Source: Beaufortia kweichowensis
Taxonomy: Eukaryota; Chordata; Actinopteri; Cypriniformes; Gastromyzontidae
Direction of reading: 5' to 3'
Assembly (NCBI GenBank): GCA_019155185.1
Contig: CM032813.1
Span: 4,757,001 to 4,821,000 of the forward strand
DNA: 64,000 bases
This document shows, one piece after another, positions 1 to 12,300 of the stretch. The notes below the pieces were generated by a model. That model was given only the letters and a program-made list of their open reading frames with translations. It ran no database searches and was not told where the DNA came from. The translations under genes were made by a program, and so were the position numbers. Numbering within the stretch: position 1 is the stretch's first letter; every line of letters starts with the position of its first letter.

Positions 1-647
1 TCCACCAAGTCACATATCTCTATCAGAGATCATGGCAAAATGTCTAAATTTCAATAACTGTCTCAAGGACATTTTCCCTCCTTCATACTCAGAAAATTGT
101 CTTACTTTATCTAATTCCCTGCCTGCAAGACGTCCCCCATCCTCTCATTATGTAATTTGTCCTCTCATATTCTCTTGTGTTTGATTCTGACAAATATGCG
201 GATTATCTGAATATGGGATTTTTAAATATATGGCTAATGTTAACTTTCATGTATTTCGTCTAATCTGCTGAATATTCATTATGGGTCTCAAGGACAGAAG
301 CTGAATTGCAGAGGTCATGAATTTTGTGCAGAGAGAGAGAGAAAGGGGAAAAAAGATTAAAATTTAAACTAGGATTCACTGTTGAATTACAGAAATTAAA
401 CTGATCACCAGTCATGCTCTGAAAATATTGTAAGAGCAAGTTCTTGGTATAATAAAGAAAGTCATTGTGTTTAAAGGCATGGATCCTTTAGTTATGGAAG
501 CAGGAAAAAAAATGAAATTATGATTATGGCAGACTAATAATTATAAATAGATACATACACTAGTTGCTACAATAGTTAGAAAAATACAGAATTAACATAA
601 TCCTACTACTATAAATAAACAATAATATTAAAAATTACAATTTAAAA

Positions 648-666
648 ATTATTATTATTATTATTA
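648..666. repeat. (ATT)n microsatellite
   Basis: About six ATT units within AT-rich sequence, a simple-sequence tract with no other signal. Confidence 0.85.
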
Positions 667-1292
667 ATGTGAATCTAGCAGTACAGTATGTACTTTAATA
701 CATTCGAAGCTGAAGATAAAAACAGCAAGATTTCTTTTTCTCCTGTGAAAAATGATAAAATAAAGTATATGTCAACACTATCTATAGGTACAAACCAACA
801 ATAAATGCTTCCCTTGTGGTCTCTCCTATCAGATCCAGATGTCTCTTTCACACCAGCACAGGAAGACAGAACTCTGATATATTTTATATTGAAGCAGAAT
901 CCAGCATTGAGAGTGGAAATGCCACGGCCTGGGCTGTCTGACAGAGGCGTGAATGTGAGGGGACTGACAGCGTGCCTATCCTAACCCAGCATCCTACATG
1001 CCAGGCTGCCTGTATGACATGCAATGAAAAAGTCAAGACTGATTCCTGTGGGATCTCTTCGCAAACAAAGGACAATGCTGGTGGATTTCCTCTGGGAACT
1101 GCAAGTTTGGCCGGAAGATTTGGGCATGCTGCAGATTGATAATGTCAGTCGATTGAGATATGAAGTGTCATTTTAGTGAATGCGAGATCAAAAAAAAGAA
1201 TGGGGGGAGGGAGGTTAAAAAAGAAGACAGTGTGTCATTTGTTTGCTTTGATACAAGATCGCACCCGAGGAAGAGAGCAGGGTTTGTGCATG

Positions 1293-1294
<2 letters not shown>

Positions 1295-1323
<29 letters not shown>
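1295..1323. repeat. (TG)n microsatellite
   Basis: An uninterrupted run of about 14 TG units. It creates spurious Cys/Val (one strand) and Thr/His (other strand) open frames across 1160-1483. Confidence 0.95.
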
Positions 1324-1325
<2 letters not shown>

Positions 1326-2464
1326 AGACACACAGCCTCAACAAGAGACCTTTTGCCGCCTCCTTTTATACAATAGTCAGCTCTCCTCATGTTCCACCAC
1401 CGGCCCCACCTCTCAACCCGCTCGGTGAATGAAAACTTAGCAAACTCCTTTCCCCCTCCCACAGCCCTCCGCTCACCCCTCACTATCCTCCAGGGGAGGC
1501 AGGTGACACTTCAGCCCGCTCGCAGAGCCTCTGTGGCCGGGCTACATCTGCGTCGAGCAGGGCCGTCGGTCAGCTCCTCACAAGTGGCCCCAGGCTAGAC
1601 TTGAACCCTCTTCTGTGTTTGAAAAAGGCGGCACCTTAGAACAGCCGGCCTCATCCTGGATGTTTTTTCTTTCTTTCCAACTGATCTTTGTGTTTTTTTC
1701 TCATTTTTTGGACAGACCTATTCAGGACGGAGTTCCTCGCATGGCACGGGCTGTTAGGATCGGTAACCGCTCCCCGAAGACAGCTCGGCCATGTGGTTTA
1801 TGTGAGGATGGATGCAGTGATGACAAAAAGACGAGTGTGAGGGAAAAGACTCGAGAGAGAAAGAGACACAGAACATGGTGGCGGAGGAGTAAACAATACA
1901 GCGCTGTGTTATTTAACACCCTCTAACCAAAGCCAGCTGGGCCTGTAAACACATTTATGACGATTTAATGAAAACATGCTGTTGCGTCTCTGATCTTCCT
2001 CACCAATCAAACTGCGTAATTTGTGTACACAGCCACTGTCTTGTGGCATAAACAGTGGCTTGCAGCTGTCATAATTTTATCTCTTATTTTGAGGTACCGT
2101 TTCAATATAGTCGTTTTAAAGGAAATGCAGCGCTAAATAGCTCTTTTGACTTTTTCCCCGTCTTTGCCTGAAATCTCAAGGGTGATCTCTTTTATAGAAA
2201 TCTATGCTATTTTGGACCTTAGGGTTTGTTTGTAAACAGTTACAGTAATAATTTTTATTTTACTGGGTTAATTTTTTACTAGATTTCTCCCATGTGGCCG
2301 TTAAAAGAGCATTTTTACCATATTACCACACAAATACAGTGTCACGTGAATGTACGTCTCAAACACACACACACACAGGGCTACAGTAACATCTTTAGAT
2401 GATAGCGTGTGTCATCTGTAATTGCGGTGTGCGTCTGTGTGTGTTGGAGAGATATTGTCAGCAC

Positions 2465-2702
2465 TCCAAAGGCAATAACTATAACTACCGTATATGATAT
2501 GTAGTTTTAAATCCTTCTAAATTTAAGAGAACAGTTTACACACAGAGTGGGTTTTTTTCTGGCTGATAAATGATAAAACATTGACAGCCAATCAAAATCC
2601 ACTTCATCCACTCACACATCTAAAATGAGAAACTAAAACCATGTTATTGTCCGTTTTTGTAAATGCTAATATAGTTATAATCTTCGGTGTGAATGGGCCT
2701 TA
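2465..2702 (-). mobile_element. Degenerate short DNA-transposon-like repeat of cyprinid type
   Basis: Read on the minus strand it begins TAAGGCCCATTCACACCG and continues through 'ataactata' motifs and 'gattggctgtcaatgtttta'. From memory these match a non-autonomous repeat that is very common in zebrafish-like genomes (AAGGCCCATTCACACC...ataactataa). There is no open frame. The left boundary, near a 'ggcaataactataac' motif, is approximate. The family name was not checked. Confidence 0.5.
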
Positions 2703-3559
2703 ACACAGTTTAGACAGTTTCATTACTCGACACCTTAACTTTCATCCAAGTGTTGTCCAGTTTGAAGTAAAACCTGAATATTAATACTATAAAGATTAAT
2801 TTTACTTCCCATTTAATATTCTTTCTTAAGTGTAAGGGTTTTCTAATGTGACTAAACATTTCCTTTGTTTTTAACTCAGTCATTCTCTTCCTGAATGCTG
2901 ACATATTTCTCTTTAATTATGTGGGAAAAAATGTTGTAGAACAGCCAAATCGTGTAGCCAATTATGTTTAATTTAATTACCTGTCGACTTTGATAATTAT
3001 TACCCCTGATTAACCACAAAGCCTGCTCTTAAATGTTAATCGAAAGTGCTGGATGAAAGTGCTGAGGAGTTTTTCTTTTTCATTCATAAAAGAAAATGTT
3101 ATTAGATCACAGTGACTAAGATTTTCACCTTTGTCTCAGACTGCAATCTGTCTGAGCGCCTGTAGAGCTCTTCTTCATTTCGTAACCGGCGGTGTCCTTG
3201 CTGTGGTCCAACAGTGCCCTCGTAGACCGTGAAGCTTTTTTTTCCTGTGTTAGGTAGTTTTGTTTACAGTCCATAGAGATGTAATGCTTGCAGAATCAAG
3301 TAAACAAATGCGAACATACACAGATGTATCTGCACCAATTTTTTCATTGCCTGGTGGGAGTGAGAGAGAGAGAGCGCAAGAGAGAAACTGAAAATAACAA
3401 ACAGATGAATAAGTAAACAAAAAACAAACAATAAATAGTGTTGTTTTCCATGTCCCTGGGCTCTGGCAGTATTTCTCCAACCAGCTGGAGAGGAGAAAGA
3501 AAACAGGGACGGAAGAGAAAGTGCCTTTGTTCTCATCACCTGGTGGGATTTTCTCTTAT

Positions 3560-3865
3560 ACAGTCTGTGTTTATTTTGTAAAAATGACAAATAGTGAAAA
3601 CCAGTTTTTAGATGTTTCCTTGTGTGTGTTTGTTTATGTTCCTGTGATGACCAAATATTTTAATTATGTTCTCACAAATCTAGTAAAACAAAAAATGAAA
3701 TTGTATTTAGATTTTCCGTGGTCCTCGCTAGTCTCAATCAAATCTCATAGTGTCCACTAGTTAGAGGGTTAGATTTAGGGGTAGGGGATTAAAAAATCTC
3801 ATTATCCCTGTATGAAAACAATCGAAATCTATGAGAGCCTATCCTTAAACATGTGTGTGTAAAAC
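3560..3865. repeat. Possible diverged fish dispersed repeat
   Basis: The segment holds 'gagggttagatttaggggtagggg' style G/T-rich motifs, 'tctatgagagcc', and a terminal 'catgtgtgtgt'. This combination resembles a fish repeat that often ends beside a CA/GT tract. No terminal repeats could be delimited, so both the ends and the identity are tentative. Confidence 0.25.
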
Positions 3866-5329
3866 TGTGCAGACGTGATAGTTTTGGACTAGATCCGCAG
3901 CTTTGATGTCAGCTTTAGGGCTGATGGGGTAACAAACATTCAGATCTTAGGTCTAGTGATTATTCACCCCCCTTATGGTCATATGATGTCATGTCATAAC
4001 AAGACTTATCAAAATGGCTTACTTATCTGTTTGAACAGAAGTAAAACCTTGAAGGGCTCAGATTTTCCTCTAAAAAGTTTGGAAACTTCAAACAGGCCGC
4101 TGTGTTTAGAAGCTAAAATATGTTACAGATGTCACTACTACAGTATTAATAATATAATGCTGCTGATTGTGATGCTTGTATATCTTGATACAAGAAAAGC
4201 TTTCATTTGCAATTGATCACTGCTGGATTTGTAATTGTAATAATCTGTTATCTTGTTTGCAGCTTTGTGTCGTTGTGTGAGGTGAACTGTAGGCCAGTTA
4301 AGTAAGAAAATCAGCCAATCTATGAGTTCTTTTTGTAATCCTTTCATAGGTGCCTCATTAACCAGTGATGGCAAAACCGCAAGAGCGTTTAATCTTAACC
4401 CCGTGACAGTGAACAAACCGAATCTCCTTCTGTCCATCTTACCTCAGGGTCACAGCATCTGTTTTGGACTACAGTCTCTGTCATGCTTGACCATATGTAC
4501 GGGCCAATTAAATCTCAATAGTAAATATAATGTTCAAATATAATTAAGAGTTGACAAAAAACTTTTTCAGTAAAACTACAAAAGCTATAAAATACTGTCT
4601 TAAGATGAAATTAGACTCTTTAGTTCTTGGCCCTGCTGAGTCCATATGGCAGGACATAGTATTGCAGTCAGCATTGTTTTATGAGCCTGCTGCCTTCATT
4701 TTAGGCCAGCATGGCTACATCTTGGCATATTGATTTTTCTAATGAATATGTCTTGACTAATGGGGGTCGTATCCTATTGTCCAGTGGAGATGTGAATTAT
4801 TGCTTTTTTCTGATGGTTCAAGTAAAAGAGGATTTTTGCTGAGAGAAAGTTTTCACTGACCATAAAATAAATCTTATTTGAAAATGTTTGATAAGGCGAC
4901 AGAATTCTGATTAAAGGATCACCTTGATAATGTGATAAAAGTGCTATTCATAAATCATGTTTTTTATTTCATTACAGTGTATATGGTATTTATTATTATT
5001 AATAATAATAAATAATAATAATCACCTAATAATATGAATAATAATAAAGTTAACAATGTAATATAAATAAATATAAAATAGATAAATGTATTGTAGTCAT
5101 AACATATTTAAAACAACACAGAATTGTGATTTAAGACTTGTTAAACTGTACCTATTATTATTTGTATTAATACTAGTATTGTTGTTAGTAGAATTATTAT
5201 TGCTGTGTAATGTTCAGACCATCATTGTTCAAACATTTTAAAATACCAAACCTAAACTGTGATAAAAGCCACGATGCAAAACAGCAAGAACAGACTTGTT
5301 ATTTCCTGAAGAATAGATGCAGAGTAGGT
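3866..5329. other. AT-rich gene-free stretch before the candidate promoter
   Basis: No coding signal is seen. The only structure is the AT-rich TTA/TAA low-complexity block near 4990-5046. Confidence 0.45.
4990..5046. repeat. (TTA)n/(TAA)n low-complexity palindromic tract
   Basis: ATT units switch to AAT units, giving a self-complementary core around 4990-5013 followed by imperfect AATAAT units. Confidence 0.8.
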
Positions 5330-5520
5330 AACGGTTCCCATGGTGTGTCCGTCCTTTGACTAACATCTGTTGCTCGTCGGCTGCCACAATGGCGAAAGTA
5401 AAGCCGCGATGCGCGCGGAGGTGAAGAGATCAGCGCCTGGAGCGCGCAGGGTTTGTTATTGCGCTACAACAAGCGGCAGCGCAGAGGATGTGCACGCGCA
5501 CCTGTTTTAGACACATTACG
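5330..5520 (+). promoter_or_regulatory. Candidate CpG promoter of foxp4
   Basis: After five kilobases of AT-rich DNA the sequence becomes CpG-dense, with about 14 CpG in the roughly 120 bases from 5385 to 5510. It includes a 'ccacaatggcgaaa' motif like the YY1 sites found just downstream of many vertebrate start sites. I see no TATA box. It lies about 36 kb upstream of the first coding exon on the same strand, consistent with the long first intron of FOXP genes. Its use as a start site is inferred, and the CpG cluster at 10.7 kb is a rival. Confidence 0.5.
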
Positions 5521-6050
5521 GTAGACTAAATTGTCCCCTAACACATCGCCAACACAAGACACAAGCCGAGTAATTCAACACTGATTTCTCTGCGAATGAG
5601 CGAGGAACAGACGAGATGCCAAAAACTCAAGCAAGAAGCATTATTGGGACTTTAGGAAAACTCACGTTGTGAATAACAGTGGAAGGGAGAAGATCTGAAG
5701 CCACGAGGAGACATTAGAAGCGGCGTGCTTTTTCTTCATGAACTTTCAGGAGCGCTGTGACCATGCAGCCTTTGAGCTAGTGCACGATTATTGTTTCCAC
5801 TTATCACCCAACTGAGTGATCAGTTTGAGAGAGGAAGCCAATAAAAAAGGGAAAGGAAGACTAATAAAGACAGTTGCCGTTGAAAGTAATGGTCCGAAGA
5901 TATCACTCATAGAAGAGGATTTTTTTCCTTTTGCGTTGCACTTCTCAAGGTTTTTGGGATCGCTGGGACATTTCACCAAAGCTGGAAGCGACACATCCAC
6001 ATGGTCCAGCCCGTAGAGTGAAAGTAGACTTCTTCAGTATATCCTAACAG
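5390..6050 (+). other. Candidate noncoding first exon (5' UTR) of foxp4
   Basis: Sequence downstream of the CpG cluster is of mixed composition with short frames and stops in all frames, as expected of untranslated leader. A possible donor is CAG|GTTGAT, with the exon ending at 6050 and GT at 6051-6052. After it the sequence becomes AT-rich and intron-like. A competing donor, GAG|GTGAAG, sits at 5421 and would give a much shorter exon. Several upstream ATGs would make short upstream frames. The exon limits are not proven and the cap site is a guess. Confidence 0.4.
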
Positions 6051-6060
6051 GTTGATATGC

Positions 6061-9000
6061 ACTTCTTTGTCTTTTTCCCCTTATATCTTTCTATTCTTTC
6101 TTCCTTGTAAGATAAAGTGTGTTTTTGGATGAAAAAGTTTTGATCCGTGAATGTTTGAACGTGTTATTATCACACTTTTGAAAATGAACAAAAGGAAATA
6201 ACAACGGAATAACTAAAACGCATTGATAAAAATAAACTAAAGATCTGAGTGTGCCAGCAAGTTAGACATTTGAACTTTTGTTTTACTTTTCACGTTTTAT
6301 AACTCGTTTTATTATTCTCTACGACAAGCAAAAGTTTTCTGTACAGGAGACATTTTACCATTTTTTCAAACAATACACAGTACGGAAAATTGAGGAGATG
6401 ATAAAACTTGACTTTTAGGAAAAATATTAAACAGTACATTAGTGAACATGTGCTACTTAATGCGTGAAAGCGCACAGAAAGCATCGGCCTCATTTATTGT
6501 GTCAGATCCATCAATTCAACCAACTACGAGTACAGAAGATTCACGTGCAAATAACGGCTACAAATCTCACCTGCTTTTAACTCGTAGCAAAACTGAAATA
6601 GCTGAAGGTTTTTGACAAATCGGTTAATGTCGTTCATTGTCCGTAATTAGATATATTTTAATAAGGCATGTTAGTGTATTTGGTTACATTTGAAATATCT
6701 TTTAAAAAATGTAGAAATCAGATAGTTATTGGCCTTGGCAAGAAAACAGATAGGCCGTCATTTATGTAAACAATTCAAGTTAATAAACAACATCGAAATA
6801 TGTAAGTAATGTTAAACTAAATAGTCTAATCGGCTGCTGTGTGCAGGTTGCGTTTTTCCTCCTTATTTGCGTTTAAGGCCCTGAACAAATATCCAGGCAG
6901 TGTTGTTCTTTTCTCCTAATAACCCGTAGCTTTATATTCAGGGCAATTTTGCGTTCTATAAAATGAAATGTTAATTTAAAATAAACATCAGAATGACAAA
7001 CAGAAAGTGGAAAGAAAAAAATGTAAAGAAACGTGGTGAACTTTACTCATGGCTATTTAGTCTACTCTTATGAACAAGTTGTACCGGTGTATTACTCAGA
7101 CAATGGAATGATTATAATGTAATACATTAAAAGAAAAAATAACTAAGCATAATTGTGTATGCCCCTGTAAGCATTAATGCGCGGTGCATTCATAGTGGTG
7201 AAGTTTGATAGACGTAAAATTAAGTTTTGAATATGGACGATAAAAGTTATTGTATAACTTTGCATGCTCAGAGAAAATACTGTAATTGTTTTTAACCACC
7301 GTGTTCATAATTTAATTATTTAGACGAAGATAAAAATTAATCTGTCAGTTTTTACCTCGGCGTGCATACACTCCAAACTAACTATAGTGGTATAAAACGT
7401 ATGTTATGTCTTTATTTAGAGATTATAATTTTGCAGATATGTTTGATCAAACTGTACATCAAACATAAGCAAAACATTTTTGAAGCATGTTTTTTGATAT
7501 TACCGTGCCACAGTTGTGTGATACTTTAGTGACTAAATCAGCGCCTTTTGTTTCACCCTCAAACTCTCGGAGCAGCGATGTTAAAACAAAACCAACTAAC
7601 GACAACATTGCATGCCAGTCCAATGCATGCTTAGAGAACCTGCAGTATGAACTACATCTCAGGGCTGTGACGAACCAAGACTATTAATTTGCACTCTCTC
7701 AATACTTGGTTTGTACGAATAAATATCCACTTCAGTCTAGTAAACGTGTGAAGAAAGGCGCACCCGCCAAAATGTTCTCCAAAAGAAAAAAATACATCAT
7801 TATATGACAGTGTTTGTAACTCTCTTGTTAATAAGAATTGATTGATGGAAAATTTTACTTTTGACACAGTTAGTTTAATTTAGTTTGCATGCACACTGTG
7901 TCACAGGCGTTCTTCATATAGAAAGTATAGGTTAATGTTGGTTTAATTTACTGTTGGCATTTATAGCACAGTGCAAACTTAATATTAAAACTAGAAAACA
8001 TTCTTATAACACTGAGGATGGAATTCTACAGATATGTATTTTTGCTACTTGGTTTTCATAAAGTGACATGAGTTTAATTGTATTTTTTTTCTTTTATTAG
8101 ACTCTGCTCTATATTTGTAACATAATTTAAGATCACTTTTTTGTAAGGTTTTAAACATCAGCTGGCTATAGAATTAACATTACATTCATAAAATAATATT
8201 TAGTTTATTTTTTAATTATTTATCTTAAACTAAAATTAACATTAGCTGATTATCATTTCTATCATCACAGTAAAGAAGACTTTGTTTGTTTGTTCTCATA
8301 GTGTCTGTTCCCTGATAGTATTATCTCTTGTGATACACTGAGTGGCTGGTAATTGAAATGTTACATCTGTTAATGCAGGTGAACATAGGCATAAAGTAAT
8401 GAGTCCAATTTAATTTGATTTGCTTGTATGTTAGATAAACAGAGAGATTGAATATTATGTGTTCAGACTAACAGTGATAATTTATGAAGTTGAACATCAT
8501 GACAAAGAGCAAGGCATTTATTTTTGGGAGGGCATGAAAATGGCAGTAAAAAAGATAATTTACAGTTAGTTGCATGGCCGTCAAGCAGCTGTAAGCGGCT
8601 ACAGCTACACCTCAGTCGATAGTTTTAGCACTCTTTTCTAACGGCAGACACCAAAGGCACTGTGATTAAAACATACAATGGTGTTCGGCTTGTTATTGAT
8701 GAACCACTTGTTTCATGATAGGTGATTGCATTTATTGCCTTTTTAATGGTTATACAGAATACAAACCTTACTTTCTGAGTTCTTTCATATATGTTACATT
8801 GATGTTACATTGTGGATTGCATGGCAGGCTGGTATTCAGCCCATATTTATCTGGGTAGATGGAGAAGGACAGGTATGTGTTCATCTGCATGCTTGGTTTT
8901 GTGTTTGTTTGTTTGTTAATGTCAGTAAGTCATAGTTAGACATGTTGCTTTTTATTGCATATTTTAGGAACATTTTTTGGATTGTTCAAATTACCTCTTA

Positions 9001-10520
9001 AATCGTTTCGTGTTAATGGAGATATATGTCAGTGTGTGCAAAAAGAATTTAACGTGTGTGTGCTTGCTTTTGTTTAATTGAGATGAGCCTCAGTCAAGTG
9101 ATATGGAGGTAAATTTAAGTTTTCAATATTACGGATGATTTTAACATAAAGCACTTTGGTTCTTGTGAAGCACTGTCCCTAAACCCTCAGATGGCACTTC
9201 CACCATTAAGCTCTTTCACCATTCCTAAAATAATGTTAGCTTTTACACGAGTGCTTAGCATTTTGAAGAGGAATACATATTCATCTCTAAATGATTGTTG
9301 TTTTTTGTCAATCGTACTTTTTACCCTTGTATTATACTCAGTTACTGCTCTCTGAATTCATGTTTGTGTGAAATATGTCATGGTCACATTCTCTCTTTCA
9401 TATTTAAGCCGACCTTAAGTGAAAGGTCAGGTTGGAATTTTTACGCTCGTTTGCCTCGTAGTACGCATCGACTGCAGCGTTGACCAGCGGCAACCACCAG
9501 GCAGAATGACTGGTGATTAAACATGTGGTTTTAATTGAAGATGTTATTTGGTGTAACGGCGAGCCTGAGCATTTCTTCTGTGTGTGAATAATAAATTACG
9601 CACGTTTTTAGACAGTGAGGGCTGTTTTTATTACTAGTCGGAGAGTGGTGTCATTTTCTCCTTAAACTCTGAGCCCCGAAAAGGAAAAAAAGCTGAACTG
9701 TTCTACACTAAAGCAATTTCAACCAAGTTCAGCATCTTGCCCATCTGTAAATCAAAAAAGAAAAGAGAGAGAGAGAAGAGGTTGGTTGGAAAGGAGGGAT
9801 GTTTTCCAGATGACAATGTTGATCTGATTATATGAGCTATAGGATTGTATAGGACTGGCATTAACCGCTTCAACTTTGAGAGACCAGACAGCAGTGCACA
9901 AGTGCCGTCTCGGCATTCCTTGCGCTTTAGGATGTTGCTTGTAACTGGACATCTTTTCTTACTGACATTTATTATGGATTTGTTGTAAATACAGATTTCA
10001 TTTTCCTTTGAAGTTGTAAGTGCAGTTTTTCTTGACCCTTCCCCAGTGGTACAATTTTTTTTGCTATTTCTTTGTTTCACGCACAAGATTTCCTGCGTTG
10101 GGAGGCTTCACACCGTGTTTCGGGAGAGTGCCAGGCTGTTATGAGGTGATGACTGTCTTAAAGAATGACCCTAACGTTTGCTTAGGGAGAGGAATGGCCC
10201 ATTTCCGACGAGCTGGGGGAAATGTGGTAGAGAGAAAGCAGGGTGTTCACTGGACGGAAATGACAGTACTTGAGTCTGAGGCGTTGATCATTACTTCTCT
10301 ATATCCATTAGCTGAGCACCTCAGGAGAGATTATTGGTACTCAGAGCAGCAGACTCTGGTGGAAAGTGGACTTCTTGTGCATGCCTATATGTCACTTATG
10401 CCTGCTGAAGAGAAAGATACAGAGAGGTAAAGAGAAAGTTAGACAGAAATGTATCTCATTTGTGCACTGATCCAGGTACCTGTTGGCTTGATAAAAAACA
10501 TCTATTCATCATGTTTAAAG
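6061..10520. other. AT-rich intronic stretch, nothing specific seen
   Basis: Long T/A-rich runs, a few (GTTT)n units near 8895, and scattered homeodomain-type TAAT motifs. I see no exon, RNA gene or delimitable repeat. Confidence 0.4.
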
Positions 10521-10679
10521 GAGGATGGCACCTGAAGTCATAAACTCGCTCCCTTCAGCCACTGAAGCTGCTTCTGCTAACTTTGCATTCCAGCTGACAG
10601 CTGTATTTGTGTTATGGATTTTCTCTCAAGTCTCCCCCTCGAGCCTTCACCCCTTTCCTTCTCCTTCCCCCTCCGCGAA

Positions 10680-11180
10680 GGTCTTTATAACGCGACTCGC
10701 TGTATATTTTAAACGCGCTGTGAAACTCTGACAGGCCATCATGTCCGTCAGAGAACAGACGCGTCAAGTAAAGCGCTTTGGGAAAGATGGCAACAAACTT
10801 TGGGCACTTTAAAACGCTGTCACCAAAGACGAGACGCGATGCCGAAGTGACAGCTCGTGCGAACGCGTCTTAATAAAGTTTGTTCCTCGCGACTTTTCCA
10901 TCACGCGCGCGGAGCTCGCGCCGCCACTTCTCCCTTTCTAAGCTCTCAAAACTTCTGCTAAACATTATCCACAGCGTAAAGGAGAAAACCTCTGATGTTT
11001 TATTCCTCTCTTTGCTTTGTTTAGCGGAAACGGCGGGAAAATTCCTGTCAGTGTTGCCGGCCGCGGTAAACCTTAGTCCGGGTTTAAACTCTAATCCACC
11101 CCCAGCTGCTGACGGTGCGAGCGGTTCATTCCTGAGGGAGTTTGTGGCTCTGCACTGCACTGTACGCTCGGATAAATCCC
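10680..11180 (+). promoter_or_regulatory. Second CpG cluster: candidate alternative foxp4 promoter
   Basis: This is the densest CpG block in the window, with roughly 25 CpG in the first 240 bases alone (10681-10925). It includes ACGCGT, GCGCGC and GCCGCC motifs. A 'TATATTTTAA' sequence lies near 10712 and a YY1-like 'aaagatggcaac' near 10785. The CpG richness continues to about 11080. In a methylated, CpG-depleted fish genome this implies a germline-unmethylated element, most simply a promoter. Orientation is assigned because foxp4 is the only gene seen. An independent noncoding transcript is also possible. Confidence 0.5.
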
Positions 11181-11664
11181 CCTCCCTACTGTGTGACCAT
11201 ATAAGTAATAACCATATAAATGCATCTAATTTTCATTCGCTAATCCGTAAAGTAGGAGCGGAATAGAGAAGTGTTGGTTTCTTTTATGGTATTAGTAATG
11301 GGTAACAAGGGGATGCCTACTTAAGTTATTTGCATTTGAAACGGACGAACGCAATACATCTGACAGAATTATCTTTCAGCCGTGTGTAAAACAAAATCAG
11401 ATTCGCCTCTGTGTTTTTGATCTTCGCGAATGAGTTTACGAACCCTCTTTTTCTTCCTCTCCTCTTGGCCGTCGTTCGTACATTCCTGTATAGTAGATTA
11501 AATAGATTTTCTTGCATTTTTCTGGTGTTCATGTGGTGAAGCGTCTTGTCTTGATGCGAGAGACGCGCAGCGCAACACACTTGAGCGCGTTATTTCCCTT
11601 AAACCTTCACGTGCCAAACGCAAAGCTTTACATATGGACCGGACATACAGCAAAACTTTCTTAA
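11180..11664 (+). other. Candidate alternative noncoding first exon with strong donor
   Basis: Downstream of the CpG cluster, CpG-containing sequence (for example 11560-11592) runs to AA|GTAAGT, with GT at 11665-11666. This is a near-ideal vertebrate 5' splice site, and beyond it the DNA turns sharply AT-rich. The exon start is unknown and could be anywhere from about 10750. No coding frame is implied. The call rests only on composition and splice-site quality. Confidence 0.35.
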
Positions 11665-12219
11665 GTAAGTTTTTGCAAGATTAAAACGTTTTTATCTTTT
11701 TTTTATTGTACGTATTATATGATCATATATTTATATAAGTCACAAAATGAGCTGTTTATAATAAAATAATTGTTTCTGTGTACTGTAGGTGTAAGGTGTA
11801 CTGTAGACTCCATACAATAAAAATGGGATATTTAGTAAATGTTGAAAGAGCTCAGAAAGATGAGCACATTTGAATAATATATTGCATATAGTTTTCTGAA
11901 ATTTAAATAAATAAAAGAGATTTTTGCATTTGATGTTAGTCAGTTTATATTGTGTGTGATGAGCGCTGCTAACCGTTGGTTAGAGTTGCCTTTTGCTCTC
12001 TGGCTGTGGTCTGTAAGCATTGTTGACCAGGAGACATCTGCCACTATATTATCCCCAGCTGTTATCTGAATAATTGTGTAATACCCCCCTCCACACACAC
12101 TGACAACCCCTCGCTCTCCATTCATCGAAGCCCTAGAGGGAGAAGTCAGGGAGAGTATTTTCCTCAGTCCTAACAGAGGGATCGCAGAGGGAAGGAGGGG
12201 TGCATGGGTTAGGCCGGCC

Positions 12220-12300
12220 GGTCAGACTTCATACCGGTTAAGCTTTTCTTGCCGGTACGTTGAGGGTATGATGGAGCTCTGTACTGGTATGAAGTCTGCC
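12220..12300. ncRNA. Long imperfect hairpin, miRNA-precursor-like
   Basis: The left arm around 12223-12238 and right arm around 12283-12298 share a 13-base perfect complement (CAGACTTCATACC with GGTATGAAGTCTG). Pairing continues through a G-T wobble and further pairs, then an AGCT/AGCT pairing (12241-12244 with 12275-12278). This gives about 20 paired bases and a roughly 30-base terminal loop. The size and shape fit a microRNA precursor on either strand. I do not recognise the mature sequence, and a chance palindrome or an old inverted-repeat relic is possible. Confidence 0.35.

Larger units (their letters stand above)
1..2464. other. Upstream flank without a recognisable gene
   Basis: The stretch left of the candidate foxp4 promoter is mostly AT-rich sequence. 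It contains a short (ATT)n tract, a (TG)n microsatellite and a moderately GC-rich patch around 1480-1590. Short open frames occur on both strands, but none has a recognisable domain, splice context or coding-like composition. I see no exon of a neighbouring gene. Confidence 0.5.

Noticed and set aside
10020..10430. 136-codon plus-strand frame just before the second CpG cluster
   Set aside because: No domain, no promoter on its own side, and no conserved start context. Treated as intron.
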